DNA from: Acanthaster planci
Taxonomy: Eukaryota > Echinodermata > Asteroidea > Valvatida > Acanthasteridae
Assembly: GCF_001949145.1 (NCBI RefSeq)
Contig: NW_019091402.1
Location: forward strand, 2,515,005 to 2,579,004
Direction of reading: 5' to 3'
Length of the DNA stretch: 64,000 nt
In this document: piece after piece, positions 12,901-21,680 of the stretch
Position numbering within the stretch: the first letter of the stretch is position 1
Layout: every line of letters begins with the position of its first letter
Position numbers and translations under genes: made by a program
The notes under the pieces: model-generated
The model's input: the letters and a program-made list of their open reading frames with translations, nothing else
The model's database searches: none
What the model was told of the DNA's origin: nothing

Positions 12901-15900
12901 AGGTTTCAGCTCAGTTTCAGGCTCTGCGCGGATGCACATAACGAGCAGGTTGTAGAGAGCTCAAAACGTGGCAAAATTGCACACCCATCAGGGAAACATG
13001 GTGAACGCGACAGTGACTTACTAGCTCCCTCTCCTTGCAAATGCAGTTTTGTATTTTGAGGGGGGCAGTAGAATATTTTACTAGGAGAGAGGTGTGAGAT
13101 TTTCGGCCTTGTTTTGATTTTTATCATGGCAGAGCGTCTCACTCTACTGAGAGTGAAAAAATGTCGGTCATGCCCAGCAGCCGGGTTTTTTGTTTCGAGT
13201 ACGGTCTTTTGTTTCAAGGCCTGTTTCCCTTTGTCCGATTTCGGAGACCCGGGCCACACATATAAACACACGGTGCCCGAAACCGGAGTCCCCGGCGGCA
13301 AGTGGTTAAGGCCTGCTGTAATATTGAAAAGGAAAAGCTAGTGTGAAATCTGTGGCTGGCTTTCTCCAAGATTTGCGAAGTTGCTGTAAAGCAGGGTTCC
13401 TGCGGCCTGGAAAAGTCATGGAAATTTGTTTTTCCTGTTTCAGGCCTGGAAAAGTCATGGAAATTTGTAAAAATGACTAAAGTCATGGAAAAGTCATGGA
13501 ATTTTGTCATGGAAGTCATAAAACACTGTGTGATTTCTATCATCAGAAATAAGCGCATAAAACCTGTGATTGTATTTGCAACCTAAAAGGCCGAATAGTC
13601 CAAGAAATTGCATTATTTGGTTGTGGATTTTCATAATTTGGTCATGGAAAAGTCATGGAAAAGTCATGGAATTTAATTGTCCTTTAGGTGCAGGAACCCT
13701 GGTAAAGTTGCTGTACAAATTGACCATAAGTATATAGAGTACCGAAGTGTGACGAACCAGAAAGTGCAGTGCAAACAAATGGAATACGCGCGCGTGTTGG
13801 TTCACTCGCTGGTTCTCGCGCTAATGCCTTTTACACACTAATTGTGTGCGTGACGTAGTCACTTCGGCACTCAGTTGTGTAGCTTTGCCACAGATTTGTG
13901 TTGTAAGGCTTACGTATGGTACAGAGTTCCACTATCTGGTGGATGGTGTTATTCAGTGAGTCATCCTGTGTTTTCCCCAGGATAACACGACGGATGAGCT
14001 GTCGGTGTCCTCAGAGTCCACCCTGAGCGGCGAGGACCCGGGTATGTACCGATTTCTCTCCTCCAATCAGCTCTTCTTACTGATGGATTGCCTGATGGAG
14101 TCGCACAGCTTCGCCAAGGAGTTCAATAGCAATAATGCCCAGCGAGAGTTGCTCCGATCGGCAGGTAAATAAACGATGTCAAACTCCAGATTATTGTTTA
14201 TTCCACTGATTCGCTTCATGCATTCAATAAACGCACTCTTAGCCATCGTGCACTGTTGCTAATAAGCCATTTGCGAGTTAAATTTAAGTAAAATCTGGTA
14301 CACTGAGTTCTTTAAATTCACATGAACATAACAATTTGAATTCTCCATACTAAAGCCACTGTTGCTGTACCTCGTGATGCGGGGCAAGCTTTGCTTAGTT
14401 ACATAAGAGACGCCTTGCAACAATACGCTGTTCTCAATGGATAAGAACAGCACAAAGGAACCAATCTATTCCAGAGATGGTGGTCGCTAAGCAAAAGCTT
14501 GCCCCGAATCACGAGGTATAGCAATAGTGTCTTTAGTCTGGGGAATTCAAATTGTTAAGTTTCTGTGCAATCAGATAGCAGAGTGTACCAGATTTTATTC
14601 AAATTCAACTCGCAAGTGGCTTATTGTAGAAGCAGCCTGAAGCCCTCGGGGGAAAAAATTCTGTGCAGACATAAAGGAAAGTAACGGGACATCCTGTAAT
14701 TCTAGAGACTTCCTCGCGTGTGCATATTTCACCTTCCAGTAGAGGACGGCAACGCTTAGAAAAAATGGAGAATTCCACACTGGACAGTCATTTGCAGCAT
14801 CACACCCACCAGGTTTTGAAAGGGTCCATTGCATGGGGGGGGGACAGGTTGGAAAAGAAGGGTAAAATTGGTGGTGTATTTGGCACCGGCGTGGTCTGAT
14901 GTGGAATTGTTGCCAGAGGGAATTTTCCTGTCCTGGAGAGTCAATCTATTATTTCAAGCTGCTTCTCGGAGGTGTGATTGCTATGGAAGGAAACAAACGC
15001 CAACCCCAAATCTCATGTGCAGCAATCCTGGCCGTGTATTGTGTTGTTTTGTGTCCTTTTCAATTTTTTTTTTGGGGGGAAACAAAGGATGGGGTTTACG
15101 GATCAGGTGTCATAACTTGAAGAACGTACAATTTTGACTAAAAATAGCATTGTCCGTCCTTGTCAACCCAAGACCACTCCTTAGAAAAGCTCAGCTCTGA
15201 GAGTCATTTTTCCTTTTTTACTCCCAACTTCCCCCCGCTCCCAGGTTTCCGTGGCAAGAACAAGCCCAACCTGTCCACCCAGGAGACGGCCAGCCTCGCC
15301 TGCTGCCTTCGGCTCCTCTTCAAGATGTACAGCGATGACACCCGGCAAGCTGAGTGGCCGGTCATCGAAGACAAACTCCTCAGGTTCTTGGATTTTTTTC
15401 CTAATCTTTGCCCTCGCGAGATATTCTGCCTTTATGTACAGATGCTTCGTCCTGCAACGCTGCACAGCTTCAATCATGTGTGCACTTTTCTTTCCAAAGA
15501 CAAAATTTTTAACTGCAGAGCAGTGTGGAGTTATTCTCTGCATATCTAGGAATTCAGAAAATAAGGTGTTTTTTGGTTTTGCAAGTTGATTAACAAAGAA
15601 AATCCTTTTGTTTGAAACCGCTTAAATATTCAGATATGGGGGGGGTGTTGCAGAGTGGTGAGAGTTTGTAAGTCTCTATTGTAGGATGAGAAGGTTCGAA
15701 TCCAGCATGTGGTGTGACCTTGGGCAAGCCACTTCTCCCGCACCTGCCCCTCTCCACCCAGGAAGATATACACACGAGTACCTGTGAGGGCAGAGATGGT
15801 TGCTGTGTATGATCAGCCATTTGCACCTAAAATGGTACACATGGAGCTCAACATTCCTGGTGGAGCTGAGATGGTTTCAGGTTTATTTCTTGGCCTGGCG

Positions 15901-16804
15901 AGCTGGGATGATGGAGAGTCTTGAGCACTGGCACTGGTAGAAATATAGAGTACCAAAGTGTGATGTCATTTTGACTAGGAAGCGCAGTGCAAGTGAATGG
16001 AGGGCATGGGCGTGTTGATTCACGCACCTGGTCTCGCACTAATACCTTTTTACACATGCAAGTTTGCATGCAACGTATTCACTTTGATAGATAAAAAGTC
16101 CTGTCTTCTTTGTTGTCCAAATGAAGTTTTTTTTTTTAAAGTGGGGCTTTACCCGTAATTATATGCAAAATGGTCAGCCTCCTTCCCGTTTCAGAGTGTT
16201 CGATAGATGAAGTGGATTCGGGGGCCGTGACCCAAAACGGCCATCTTGTGATTCAAGCCTGTGTCCCTCATTTGTTTCTCAGTGTTTGCCAAGCTGCCCT
16301 GGAGTACTTCAACTCCCTAGACTCTGAGAGCCACCGGGCGGCCTGGAAGTCTCTACTTGTCCTGCTGCTGACCAAAGTGCTCAAGATGAGCGATGAAAGA
16401 GTGAGTAGGTCCTGACGTCCCACGCCCAAACGTGCTAGCTTTGGCATTCAGTACCGGCTGTGATACGGATTATACATTGGTTGCTATGGGTAGGGTACAG
16501 CAGAGTGAAAAATGGCGATTGCCACCTGACTACCTCTAGGCCAATCAAGATGCAGAATCTGTTGATCAAGTGTCCATAACGCAGACTGCTACTTTATTTT
16601 GTGACGTTATTTTGCTTGCCGTGGTGACGGGGTATATATCGGTGTGTCCGTTTATCTCTGCAGTTCAAGATTCACGCGTCCAAGTACTACAGCCAAATGT
16701 GCGAGGTTGTCATGTTCGACCTCCGGCCCGAGCTGAGGTCGATTTTCCGGAAGTTTCTCCTGAGGACCGGCTCTGTCTTTGGCATCACGTCCAGCCCCAG
16801 ATGA
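820..16804 (+). CDS. ARFGEF1/2: BIG1/BIG2-type Arf guanine-nucleotide exchange factor, C-terminal part (15 exons)
   Basis: Fifteen exons with GT-AG borders join in one frame to 728 residues plus stop; the first codon is split with an exon outside the window. The translation matches the region downstream of the Sec7 domain in BIG proteins along its whole length, with conserved blocks such as [78 protein letters not shown] and [15 protein letters not shown]. Family knowledge: these large cytosolic proteins catalyse GDP/GTP exchange on class I Arf GTPases at the trans-Golgi network and recycling endosomes, and this region carries the helical HDS repeats (DUF1981 at roughly residues 110-195). The catalytic domain is not in the window. 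The serine/proline-rich linker of exons 9-10 is diverged, as expected. Invertebrates usually have a single BIG gene, so I do not choose between ARFGEF1 and ARFGEF2. Confidence 0.96.
1497..1648 (+). CDS. ARFGEF1/2: BIG exon b (residues 57-106 and part of 107)
   Basis: It starts [17 protein letters not shown] after acgcag and ends in a split lysine codon (AA|A) at donor gtcagt. The open frame running on to 1886 is intron read-through: family similarity stops at MKKNK. Confidence 0.94.
2042..2289. mobile_element. MITE, CAATTTCATAGAG family, copy 1
   Basis: The element is near-palindromic: the left end ctggggccaatttcatagag is mirrored at the right end as ctctatgaaattggtccctg, with a second inverted block (gcttaag / cttaagc) inside. 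A second copy lies at 50229-50470. There is no coding sequence, so it is a non-autonomous DNA element. The end type (CAGGGGCC) recalls hAT elements, but I could not see a clear 8-bp target duplication. Confidence 0.7.
2483..2655 (+). CDS. ARFGEF1/2: BIG exon c (residues 108-164)
   Basis: The acceptor is ctcctag and the donor gtaagt. The peptide runs from [14 protein letters not shown] to FQTTGNII and ends in a split serine codon. It carries most of the DUF1981-like helical region. Confidence 0.95.
3003..3163 (+). CDS. ARFGEF1/2: BIG exon d (residues 166-218)
   Basis: The acceptor is cccttcag and the donor gtgagt. The peptide [14 protein letters not shown] through [13 protein letters not shown] to AKYVMEKPQ is nearly invariant in the family. 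Confidence 0.95.
3934..4067 (+). CDS. ARFGEF1/2: BIG exon e (residues 219-262)
   Basis: The acceptor is tctcttag and the donor gtgagg. The peptide [10 protein letters not shown] leads into [18 protein letters not shown] and KLDVRT. An arginine codon is split AG|G with the next exon. Confidence 0.95.
4259..4390 (+). repeat. 26-bp tandem repeat, 5 units, each with AATAAA
   Basis: The unit starting aataaaggttggttcgttc occurs five times with almost no divergence, so the array is young. It lies in the intron between BIG exons e and f. Each unit contains one AATAAA in the sense strand. Confidence 0.95.
4436..4570 (+). mobile_element. Degenerate tRNA-derived SINE fragment
   Basis: The stretch gttggcacagtggttctttc matches the A-box region of the SINE at 18095 (gttggcgtagtggttctttc). 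The B box is decayed, so this is an old fragment. Confidence 0.4.
4600..5095 (-). repeat. Tandem array of about five tRNA-like units (~100 bp each)
   Basis: The motif ctggatttgaaccc, or a variant, recurs near 4616, 4712, 4815, 4913 and 5020. Read on the minus strand it is a B box (GGGTTCAAATCC). Each is followed on the plus strand by a gacc(c)-gcaagccacaaaccct block that on the minus strand resembles an A-box half (GGTTAGGGTTTGCGGC). Units are separated by C-rich and A-rich stretches. The array ends 25 bases before a BIG exon. Confidence 0.6.
5120..5249 (+). CDS. ARFGEF1/2: BIG exon f (residues 264-306)
   Basis: The acceptor is cctttcag. The peptide [14 protein letters not shown] to [13 protein letters not shown] uses donor gtgaga after VLE. 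An earlier GT after PEQ is weaker and would drop VLE in frame. A tRNA-like tandem array abuts the acceptor. Confidence 0.94.
6128..6432. repeat. 30-bp minisatellite, about 10 units
   Basis: The unit tttgaatcttgagtctggcc plus aatcagtgca is repeated about ten times with 1-2 changes per unit. A length of 30 makes it open in a plus frame ([10 protein letters not shown] repeats) and a minus frame ([10 protein letters not shown] repeats). Each unit has one CCAAT core (ggccaatca). It lies in the BIG intron between exons f and g; coding is unlikely. Confidence 0.95.
7280..8123. other. Assembly gap (844 N)
   Basis: This is a run of N in the intron between BIG exons f and g. Open frames drawn across it are artefacts. 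Confidence 1.
8176..8311 (+). CDS. ARFGEF1/2: BIG exon g (residues 307-351)
   Basis: It starts [19 protein letters not shown] after gagcag and ends WCVQQ with a split aspartate codon at donor gtgaga. It lies 52 bases after the sequence gap, which therefore falls wholly in the intron. Confidence 0.94.
9115..9253 (+). CDS. ARFGEF1/2: BIG exon h (residues 353-397)
   Basis: The acceptor is ctgtccag and the donor gtgagc. The peptide [19 protein letters not shown] to DIFKSTIPH is strongly conserved. A glycine codon is split GG|T with the next exon. Confidence 0.95.
9887..9983 (+). CDS. ARFGEF1/2: BIG exon i (residues 399-430, linker start)
   Basis: The acceptor is gttgtag and the donor gtgagc. 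It encodes [14 protein letters not shown] to DSLPTPDH. The LL-WRP start matches the family; the rest is a variable hydrophilic linker. Neither neighbour lets it be skipped in frame. Confidence 0.9.
10273..10286. promoter_or_regulatory. RFX X-box-like palindrome in a BIG intron
   Basis: GTTGCC-AT-AGTAAC fits the RFX X-box consensus (two half-sites around a 1-3 base spacer). It is 290 bases into the intron after exon i. There is no other evidence of function. Confidence 0.35.
11062..11233 (+). CDS. ARFGEF1/2: BIG exon j (residues 431-487, Ser/Pro/Arg-rich linker)
   Basis: The acceptor is ccactgcag and the donor gtagga. It encodes [17 protein letters not shown] through [15 protein letters not shown] to RAPDIH, a disordered basic/serine linker. 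It is GC-rich against AT-rich intron on both sides, and its phases fit exons i and k exactly. Its sequence is not conserved, so support is from frame, composition and splice sites. Confidence 0.87.
12225..12367 (+). CDS. ARFGEF1/2: BIG exon k (residues 489-535)
   Basis: The acceptor is ctcccccag and the donor gtaggg. The peptide [17 protein letters not shown] through [18 protein letters not shown] to NLKAAQ is one of the best conserved stretches of the family. Confidence 0.95.
13392..13701. mobile_element. MITE with CAGGGTTCCTGC ends
   Basis: The inverted ends cagggttcctgc / gcaggaaccctg bound a 310-bp element rich in the repeated word tggaaaagtcatgga. It is flanked on both sides by gtaaag, a probable (shortened) target duplication. 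The ends and the interior word are typical of a widespread animal non-autonomous hAT-type family. Confidence 0.8.
13737..13872. mobile_element. MITE with GAGTACCGAAGTG ends, copy 1
   Basis: The left end gagtaccgaagtgtgacg is mirrored by cgtagtcacttcggcactc at the right. A diverged second copy in the same orientation lies at 15948-16090. Confidence 0.65.
13981..14164 (+). CDS. ARFGEF1/2: BIG exon l (residues 536-596)
   Basis: The acceptor is ttccccag and the donor gtaaat. An acidic/serine stretch ([13 protein letters not shown]) leads into [18 protein letters not shown] and [16 protein letters not shown] glycine codon is split G|GT. Confidence 0.94.
15245..15383 (+). CDS. ARFGEF1/2: BIG exon m (residues 598-642)
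   Basis: The acceptor is ctcccag. The peptide [18 protein letters not shown] to VIEDKLL ends at donor gttctt, a weak site whose use is fixed by the S-VCQAALEY join with the next exon. Confidence 0.93.
15636..15845 (+). mobile_element. tRNA-derived SINE with CORE-like segment
   Basis: The A-box-like tgcagagtggtgagag and a perfect B box ggttcgaatcc (15693-15703) are followed by tgaccttgggcaag-ccactt, a segment characteristic of CORE-SINEs such as vertebrate MIR. It lies in the BIG intron between exons m and n. Confidence 0.65.
15948..16090. mobile_element. MITE with GAGTACCGAAGTG ends, copy 2
   Basis: It matches 13737-13872 in order: gagtaccaaagtgtgatg, then gcgcagtgcaa, ctcgcactaat, and a decayed right end attcactttgatag. 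Confidence 0.6.
16283..16400 (+). CDS. ARFGEF1/2: BIG exon n (residues 644-682)
   Basis: The acceptor is tttctcag and the donor gtgagt. The peptide [18 protein letters not shown] to [12 protein letters not shown] matches the SESHR-AW and LLTKVLK motifs of the family. Confidence 0.95.
16664..16804 (+). CDS. ARFGEF1/2: BIG exon o, last coding exon with stop TGA
   Basis: The acceptor is ctctgcag. It encodes [20 protein letters not shown] to [16 protein letters not shown] and stops with TGA at 16802-16804. The tail after VFGI is short and variable, as usual in this family. Confidence 0.95.
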   Translation, partial: FKIHASKYYSQMCEVVMFDLRPELRSIFRKFLLRTGSVFGITSSPR

Positions 16805-17580
16805 TGAGGGTGGGGTGACACTGCGACGCGACGGGGATGCTTGTGCAGTCGAATACCATGACATATACCCTAACAGATGGCCCGATACTTGCTGTGACTT
16901 TGAAGAAAGGCACACCAAGACAAACACGGTGATACGAAGACACCACTCAGAGGCGGGATCATTGTCAAAAAGATGTATATTGTTTTCCTAGTTTTTTGTT
17001 AAGATTCAGTAAGGGGGCGTGCAAATCTGATTTAAAAAATGAACATGAAACATTTAAACTTTTCTTTTGTTACTTTCAAGTGAAAAACTTTCTGTCAAGA
17101 GTATATTTTGTAACACTTAAAAGTCATTCAGTGTTATTTTCTCTGGCCAAACCTTCAGATGTCTGACCCTGTATCCTTCACGAGTTCATACTATAACCCA
17201 TCCCAAGCAGCAATGACTTGGCGGTTCTCCTTCCCACTGAATGGGAATTTAGCACAGCAATAGCAAGTGGCCTGACTGTTGAATAGAAAAAAGCATTAAG
17301 CATCGAATTGTTCAGTCGTGCCGACTAAAAGAATAATTGAGCAGGTAGCGGTCGCGATCGTGTTGTTTTTTATTATTTTTTCCCGATGTCGCTTTCCGTT
17401 CCCCAGTGTCTGTGTTAAATTCCTTTCATGAGTGTACTGGATGAAGTATTTGAATTGGCAGCCTATTATTCAAAGGAAAAAAAAGTTCATGTATTTTTGT
17501 GTCATTCAGAACCAGCATTCCTATCCAAATGATGTAGTCGAACTAAAATGAAGAATAAATAAACGTGGACTTGTACAGAT
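16805..17580 (+). other. ARFGEF1/2: 3' UTR of the BIG gene with poly(A) signal
   Basis: AT-rich sequence without coding potential follows the stop codon. AATAAA at 17554-17559 is the first strong polyadenylation signal; further AATAAA motifs near 18965, 19028 and 19449 could serve longer isoforms. The extent is inferred. Confidence 0.6.
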
Positions 17581-18094
17581 TACAATTTGATATGAGAAAT
17601 ACTGGGAATCGGATCGGAAATAATTTTTGTGTTTGTATAAAACAAATTCTGTATCTTTTATACACACCCCAGCTGTAAATGTGTACTGTACATCCATGGA
17701 TATTTTTAGGAGTACTGTCGCCATTGTTTGGTCAAAAATAATGAATTATTTGTATTTAGGTTGAAGAATTTTACTTCGTAAAGATGCGAGAAAAGAAAGC
17801 TTGAAGGAAATGAAATTTCCAGTGCTAATTTCCATAGTGATTATCTTAGTTGAAATAAGGTTTGAAGGCTTTTGACCAACTGGAAAAATAGAATCATGCT
17901 AAGGGGTGGTCAGGTTTATTTCTTGGAGACTCTTTTGTCTTCCTTGGTAACAGACTAGTAGACTGATGGCCTGCCCTCATTGAAAGAGGGCAGATTAATT
18001 ACCTCTCCGATTCCATAGATATTTCATTGGTTACCGTACATACTCGCTGGGGCAATTACTTCACCTTTTGTGAAGGCTGAGTGGGACTACCTCT

Positions 18095-18375
18095 GAGAGG
18101 AGTCAGGTTGGCGTAGTGGTTCTTTCCCCGCCTTCCACCCCTGCGGCCCGGGTTCGAAATCCCGGCCCGGTCCACATGTGGATTGGGTTTTCAGTCCCTA
18201 CCTGATTCTGTACGTTTTACCCAGAATATTCCTCTGGGGGCTTCCTCCCACCTCCAAAACTGTAAATGCTTATCACTCCCTCCTCTCTACAGGTTTCTTC
18301 AGGCTTGCGAGCTACAGTGCACTTTTGAGGAATCCTTGGTGTCATTACCAGAAATATAATAATAAGAATAATTTC
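18095..18375 (+). mobile_element. tRNA-derived SINE
   Basis: The A box (ttggcgtagtggttc) and B box (ggttcgaaatcc at 18151) are spaced as in tRNA. A body containing cctctgggggcttcctccc follows, and the element ends in an ataataataagaataa tail. It is of intermediate age: both boxes are still intact. Confidence 0.8.
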
Positions 18376-19539
18376 ACACGGAGCACTGCATGCCCATGAC
18401 CTGTTGTCAGAGGTCATCCGGGCAGAAAGACTGGTCCCTTACGTTTCTCAAACCTCTTGGGCTTTTTTCCTGTCCGTGGCGTTGAGCTCGTATCAGATCC
18501 ACACATTAGAACCAAAATGCGTGGAAGCAAATGTTTCCAAACGTAAAAGTTTTTTTGTTCAAACTTCGCATATTACGCAAAAAGATGTTCAAAATGGTTC
18601 TTGGGAAAGACCCGAAACCTCACACAAGATCGTATTGCGAGAGAGCCCTTTGTTTAGAGAGCCCACAATTAGACTTATGGCCAAGTTTCAGTGGGCGATC
18701 TTATCTCAACCGCTAGTCGATTCACCTGTTAAAACTGTGCTTCATATTTCATCCTGGTTACCCAGGCAAAAATCGGTCAGTGGTCAAACGCTCGCCAACG
18801 AAACCTGGCCGGTGTGCAGTGATCAGAAGGTGTCGCTCTCTACACGAGTTCTTTTTTATTTTTCATATTGAAACAAACGCTCAGTTTATACATTTCCAAG
18901 CATGTTCTGAAAAGGAGGAAATGGGAAATTAATTATTCGTCCGCGCGGACTGTTTTTGCCTCGGAAATAAAAGAATAAATTTAAATCAATCTTACAGCTC
19001 TCCCCTAATGCGGTATACTAAGTGTAGAAATTTATGAATAAAGCCACCGTTTTTTATTATTCGATTTTTTTAAAATATTTATTTGAAATTTTATCCGTAG
19101 GAAACTTCGATTGTGGTATCACTTCCCCTAGTTTTGTGTCTGCGTTTTCCTTAAATTACCCCAGTAATTCCAATAGGCTTTCGTGTGACATTCCTTTTTC
19201 TGTTTCTTTCCACAGTTGTTTGGGTAATTTTGCAAAGTGTGTCATGGATTCGTGCATATTGATATCATTCGACTACTTTTCTCGTAGCCACGTTATCGTT
19301 TGTAACCCGGCGTTGTGTATAGCTTTTGTGACTGTACATATGCATTGGGAACTGATAAGTTTAATTTATCCGCTACGGACAAAGTTTAAATAGAGAAATC
19401 GTTGCTTTAAGAATTATATTTCTGGCTTTTGTGATTACGTTGTAACTCAATAAAGAACCGAAGAAATGTCTGAGAAGTTATTCTGTTAAGGTCTGTGTTA
19501 TGTGAAAAATTTTTTTGACTGCCATTTTATAAGGGCTGC

Positions 19540-19845
19540 CCTTTTGACGTCACAATCGTGGTTTTCCTATAAGTGGCTGCTAAAATTATGGTTGGCCGTC
19601 GGTGCAACAGTAAAAGGATTATTCACAAAGTGTCAAAAATCCCACGCAGCTATCAGAACAGCGGATAATAAAACACATAATACTAAATACTAAGAGGAAA
19701 TTCATTCCTTTTGAAACAGTGGGATATTTATTCATTTTGAACGAATTTAGAGGTTAAATCGAAAACCAACGAAAAGGTGACATACATGTATCTGCAAACT
19801 TTGGCCGCCCGTGAAAATTCTAGGCAAAATGAGAGTCGTCTACAC
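19540..19845. repeat. Second, uninterrupted copy of the dispersed repeat
   Basis: This copy starts at the tgacgtcacaatcg block and runs to gagagtcgtct. It matches the copy at the left window edge in the same orientation. I see no coding remnant, so the family cannot be classified. Confidence 0.55.
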
Positions 19846-20944
19846 GTTATACGATGAGTGTTGATGGGTCCTGTGGTAAGAATTCCTCTGTGAATGGGAC
19901 GTTTCATTGAATGAGTTCTTTCTAGTGCACGAAAATGAATCCGTGGCTTGTTGTTTTAATCCCTTCGTTATACCCGAAATTTCCTTGGTCATAGGTGCAA
20001 GGTTACCCTCTCGACGCCACCCGAGAAGACTTTGGAATCTTGACAACAGGACATACACTCGGACCTTAATACTGAGAATGCCATGTGACTGTTCCATGCG
20101 ATCTGTCGACGAACGCCAGTTCATTCATCAGGCGAAAACGAAGCAAATGTGACGTCACGCTCAACTTTTATGAAATTGATCTGACGTCACAATTTCGCTT
20201 TCGTTTGCGCGGCGCATGTCAACAATGCCACCATCAGCCGATCGCCTTTCTTTTTCACGGTTGTGGAAGACTGTTTAAACATTTTTAAAAAAAAGAACTA
20301 AAGTTATAAATTTCATACAGGATCCACCCGGCGAGCGATCGATATAGGTAATCGGTGTAAAAAGCCCAAATGATTATCCTTACCCAATTAATTGTGAACA
20401 ACAAAGCACTGCATGATCTCAAGAAGTTCATGCATCACCCACGACTTCGCGCATTTCTCTTATAGTGCTGCGATATCGTGTGTGATGAAAACTACATGTA
20501 CCTCGATGACAGCTGATCGACAACCCACCAATCAAATGACGGGCATTCATTCATTTAGGCGTTTGTTTTGTCCATTCTTTGTACAGTTTGTTGTGATGTT
20601 GCGGACTCCATATCTTCAGGGGTGTGGGGTTGTTAGCCCGTTGCAAAATCGTTCACCGTCACGGTTTTGTCTTCTCAGCGTCCTGACTTTGCCTCATAAA
20701 AGATCCGTCCCGCGTTGCAATCAGCAACTCCACTCCCCCCGCCCCTTCCCGGCTTACAGCTGCATGTCTTGCTCGACTTCGCTCGACACCGATGTACTAC
20801 AGTACTCGCGTGGACGGCAGGCGCTCAAATTAAACTGTCGGTCCAACGTCTGCCATTTGGACATGGACCTTAATTCCCAAAATTTTATATTCTTTCCCTA
20901 TCCCCAACAAGTTCCGATGGATTCTGGCGTGAAATCCGATGCAC

Positions 20945-20980
20945 ACCAAAGATTATATAGCGCCGCGTACGATCTTTGGT
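20945..20980. mobile_element. 36-bp palindromic mini-element with 4-bp duplication
   Basis: The element begins ACCAAAGATTATATAGCGCC and ends TACGATCTTTGGT, and is flanked on both sides by GCAC. Its ends match the outer ends of the 251-bp element at 29050-29300, so it looks like a minimal derivative of that family. Confidence 0.55.
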
Positions 20981-21666
20981 GCACACAGCCGACCGGCAGT
21001 ACGCTGCATAGTCTCTGCTCCATTCGTCACCTTAGGCCCGGCTACTCAGGTGCTTGAGTGCAGCTCCTTCGCTAATTGTCGGCATGCGGGCTTACAGGCC
21101 GACGGACCATAGTGAGATTCGCTTTTTTTTCATCAATTGCCCCTGCATTTTGTACGTTCCTGTGCTTGTTCGGCTTTTTCTTTTCTTTTCTTTTTTACTG
21201 CATTGATTTGTACATTTTTCCACAGAGGCAAACAAAACAATTGTTCTGCCGGATATAACAATTGCTAAGACAAAGAGCTGCAGAACATTTCCTCCACGCA
21301 TATTCCGCATTTACGAAAGCACAGTGCTATGTGTTCGCTAGAAGTCCGAAAGCCCAGTTGCCAAGGATATGGTTGATTTTCTCTCCAATGAATTATTACC
21401 GTGGAAACTGATGGTGTCTTTTTGCGGATGATTTTAATGAATGGTGAAATGTTGTGCTTTGTGCTTTTTTACAAAAAATAAAAAAAGGAAGTTCAAATTT
21501 TATAAAAGACCGCATTCTTGTGTTTAGTGAGATATGCAGGGTCGCATTGGTGGTCAGTGACGTCATTTTTCGAGAACGTGTGTTGAAGCAAACTAAAATG
21601 ATTGGGCCTGTGTACCTTGAAGCGACAGTGCACATTTGTTATTGGCCAAAATACGGGTCCTATCGT

Positions 21667-21680
21667 GTTGCCACGGTAAC
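21667..21680. promoter_or_regulatory. RFX X-box-like palindrome in gene-free DNA
   Basis: GTTGCC-AC-GGTAAC is a full X-box match. No gene start was found nearby. Confidence 0.3.

Noticed and set aside
20413-21057. 214-codon open frame on the plus strand
   Set aside because: No recognisable domain, unconvincing composition, and its C-terminal part is the 36-bp palindromic element; treated as chance.
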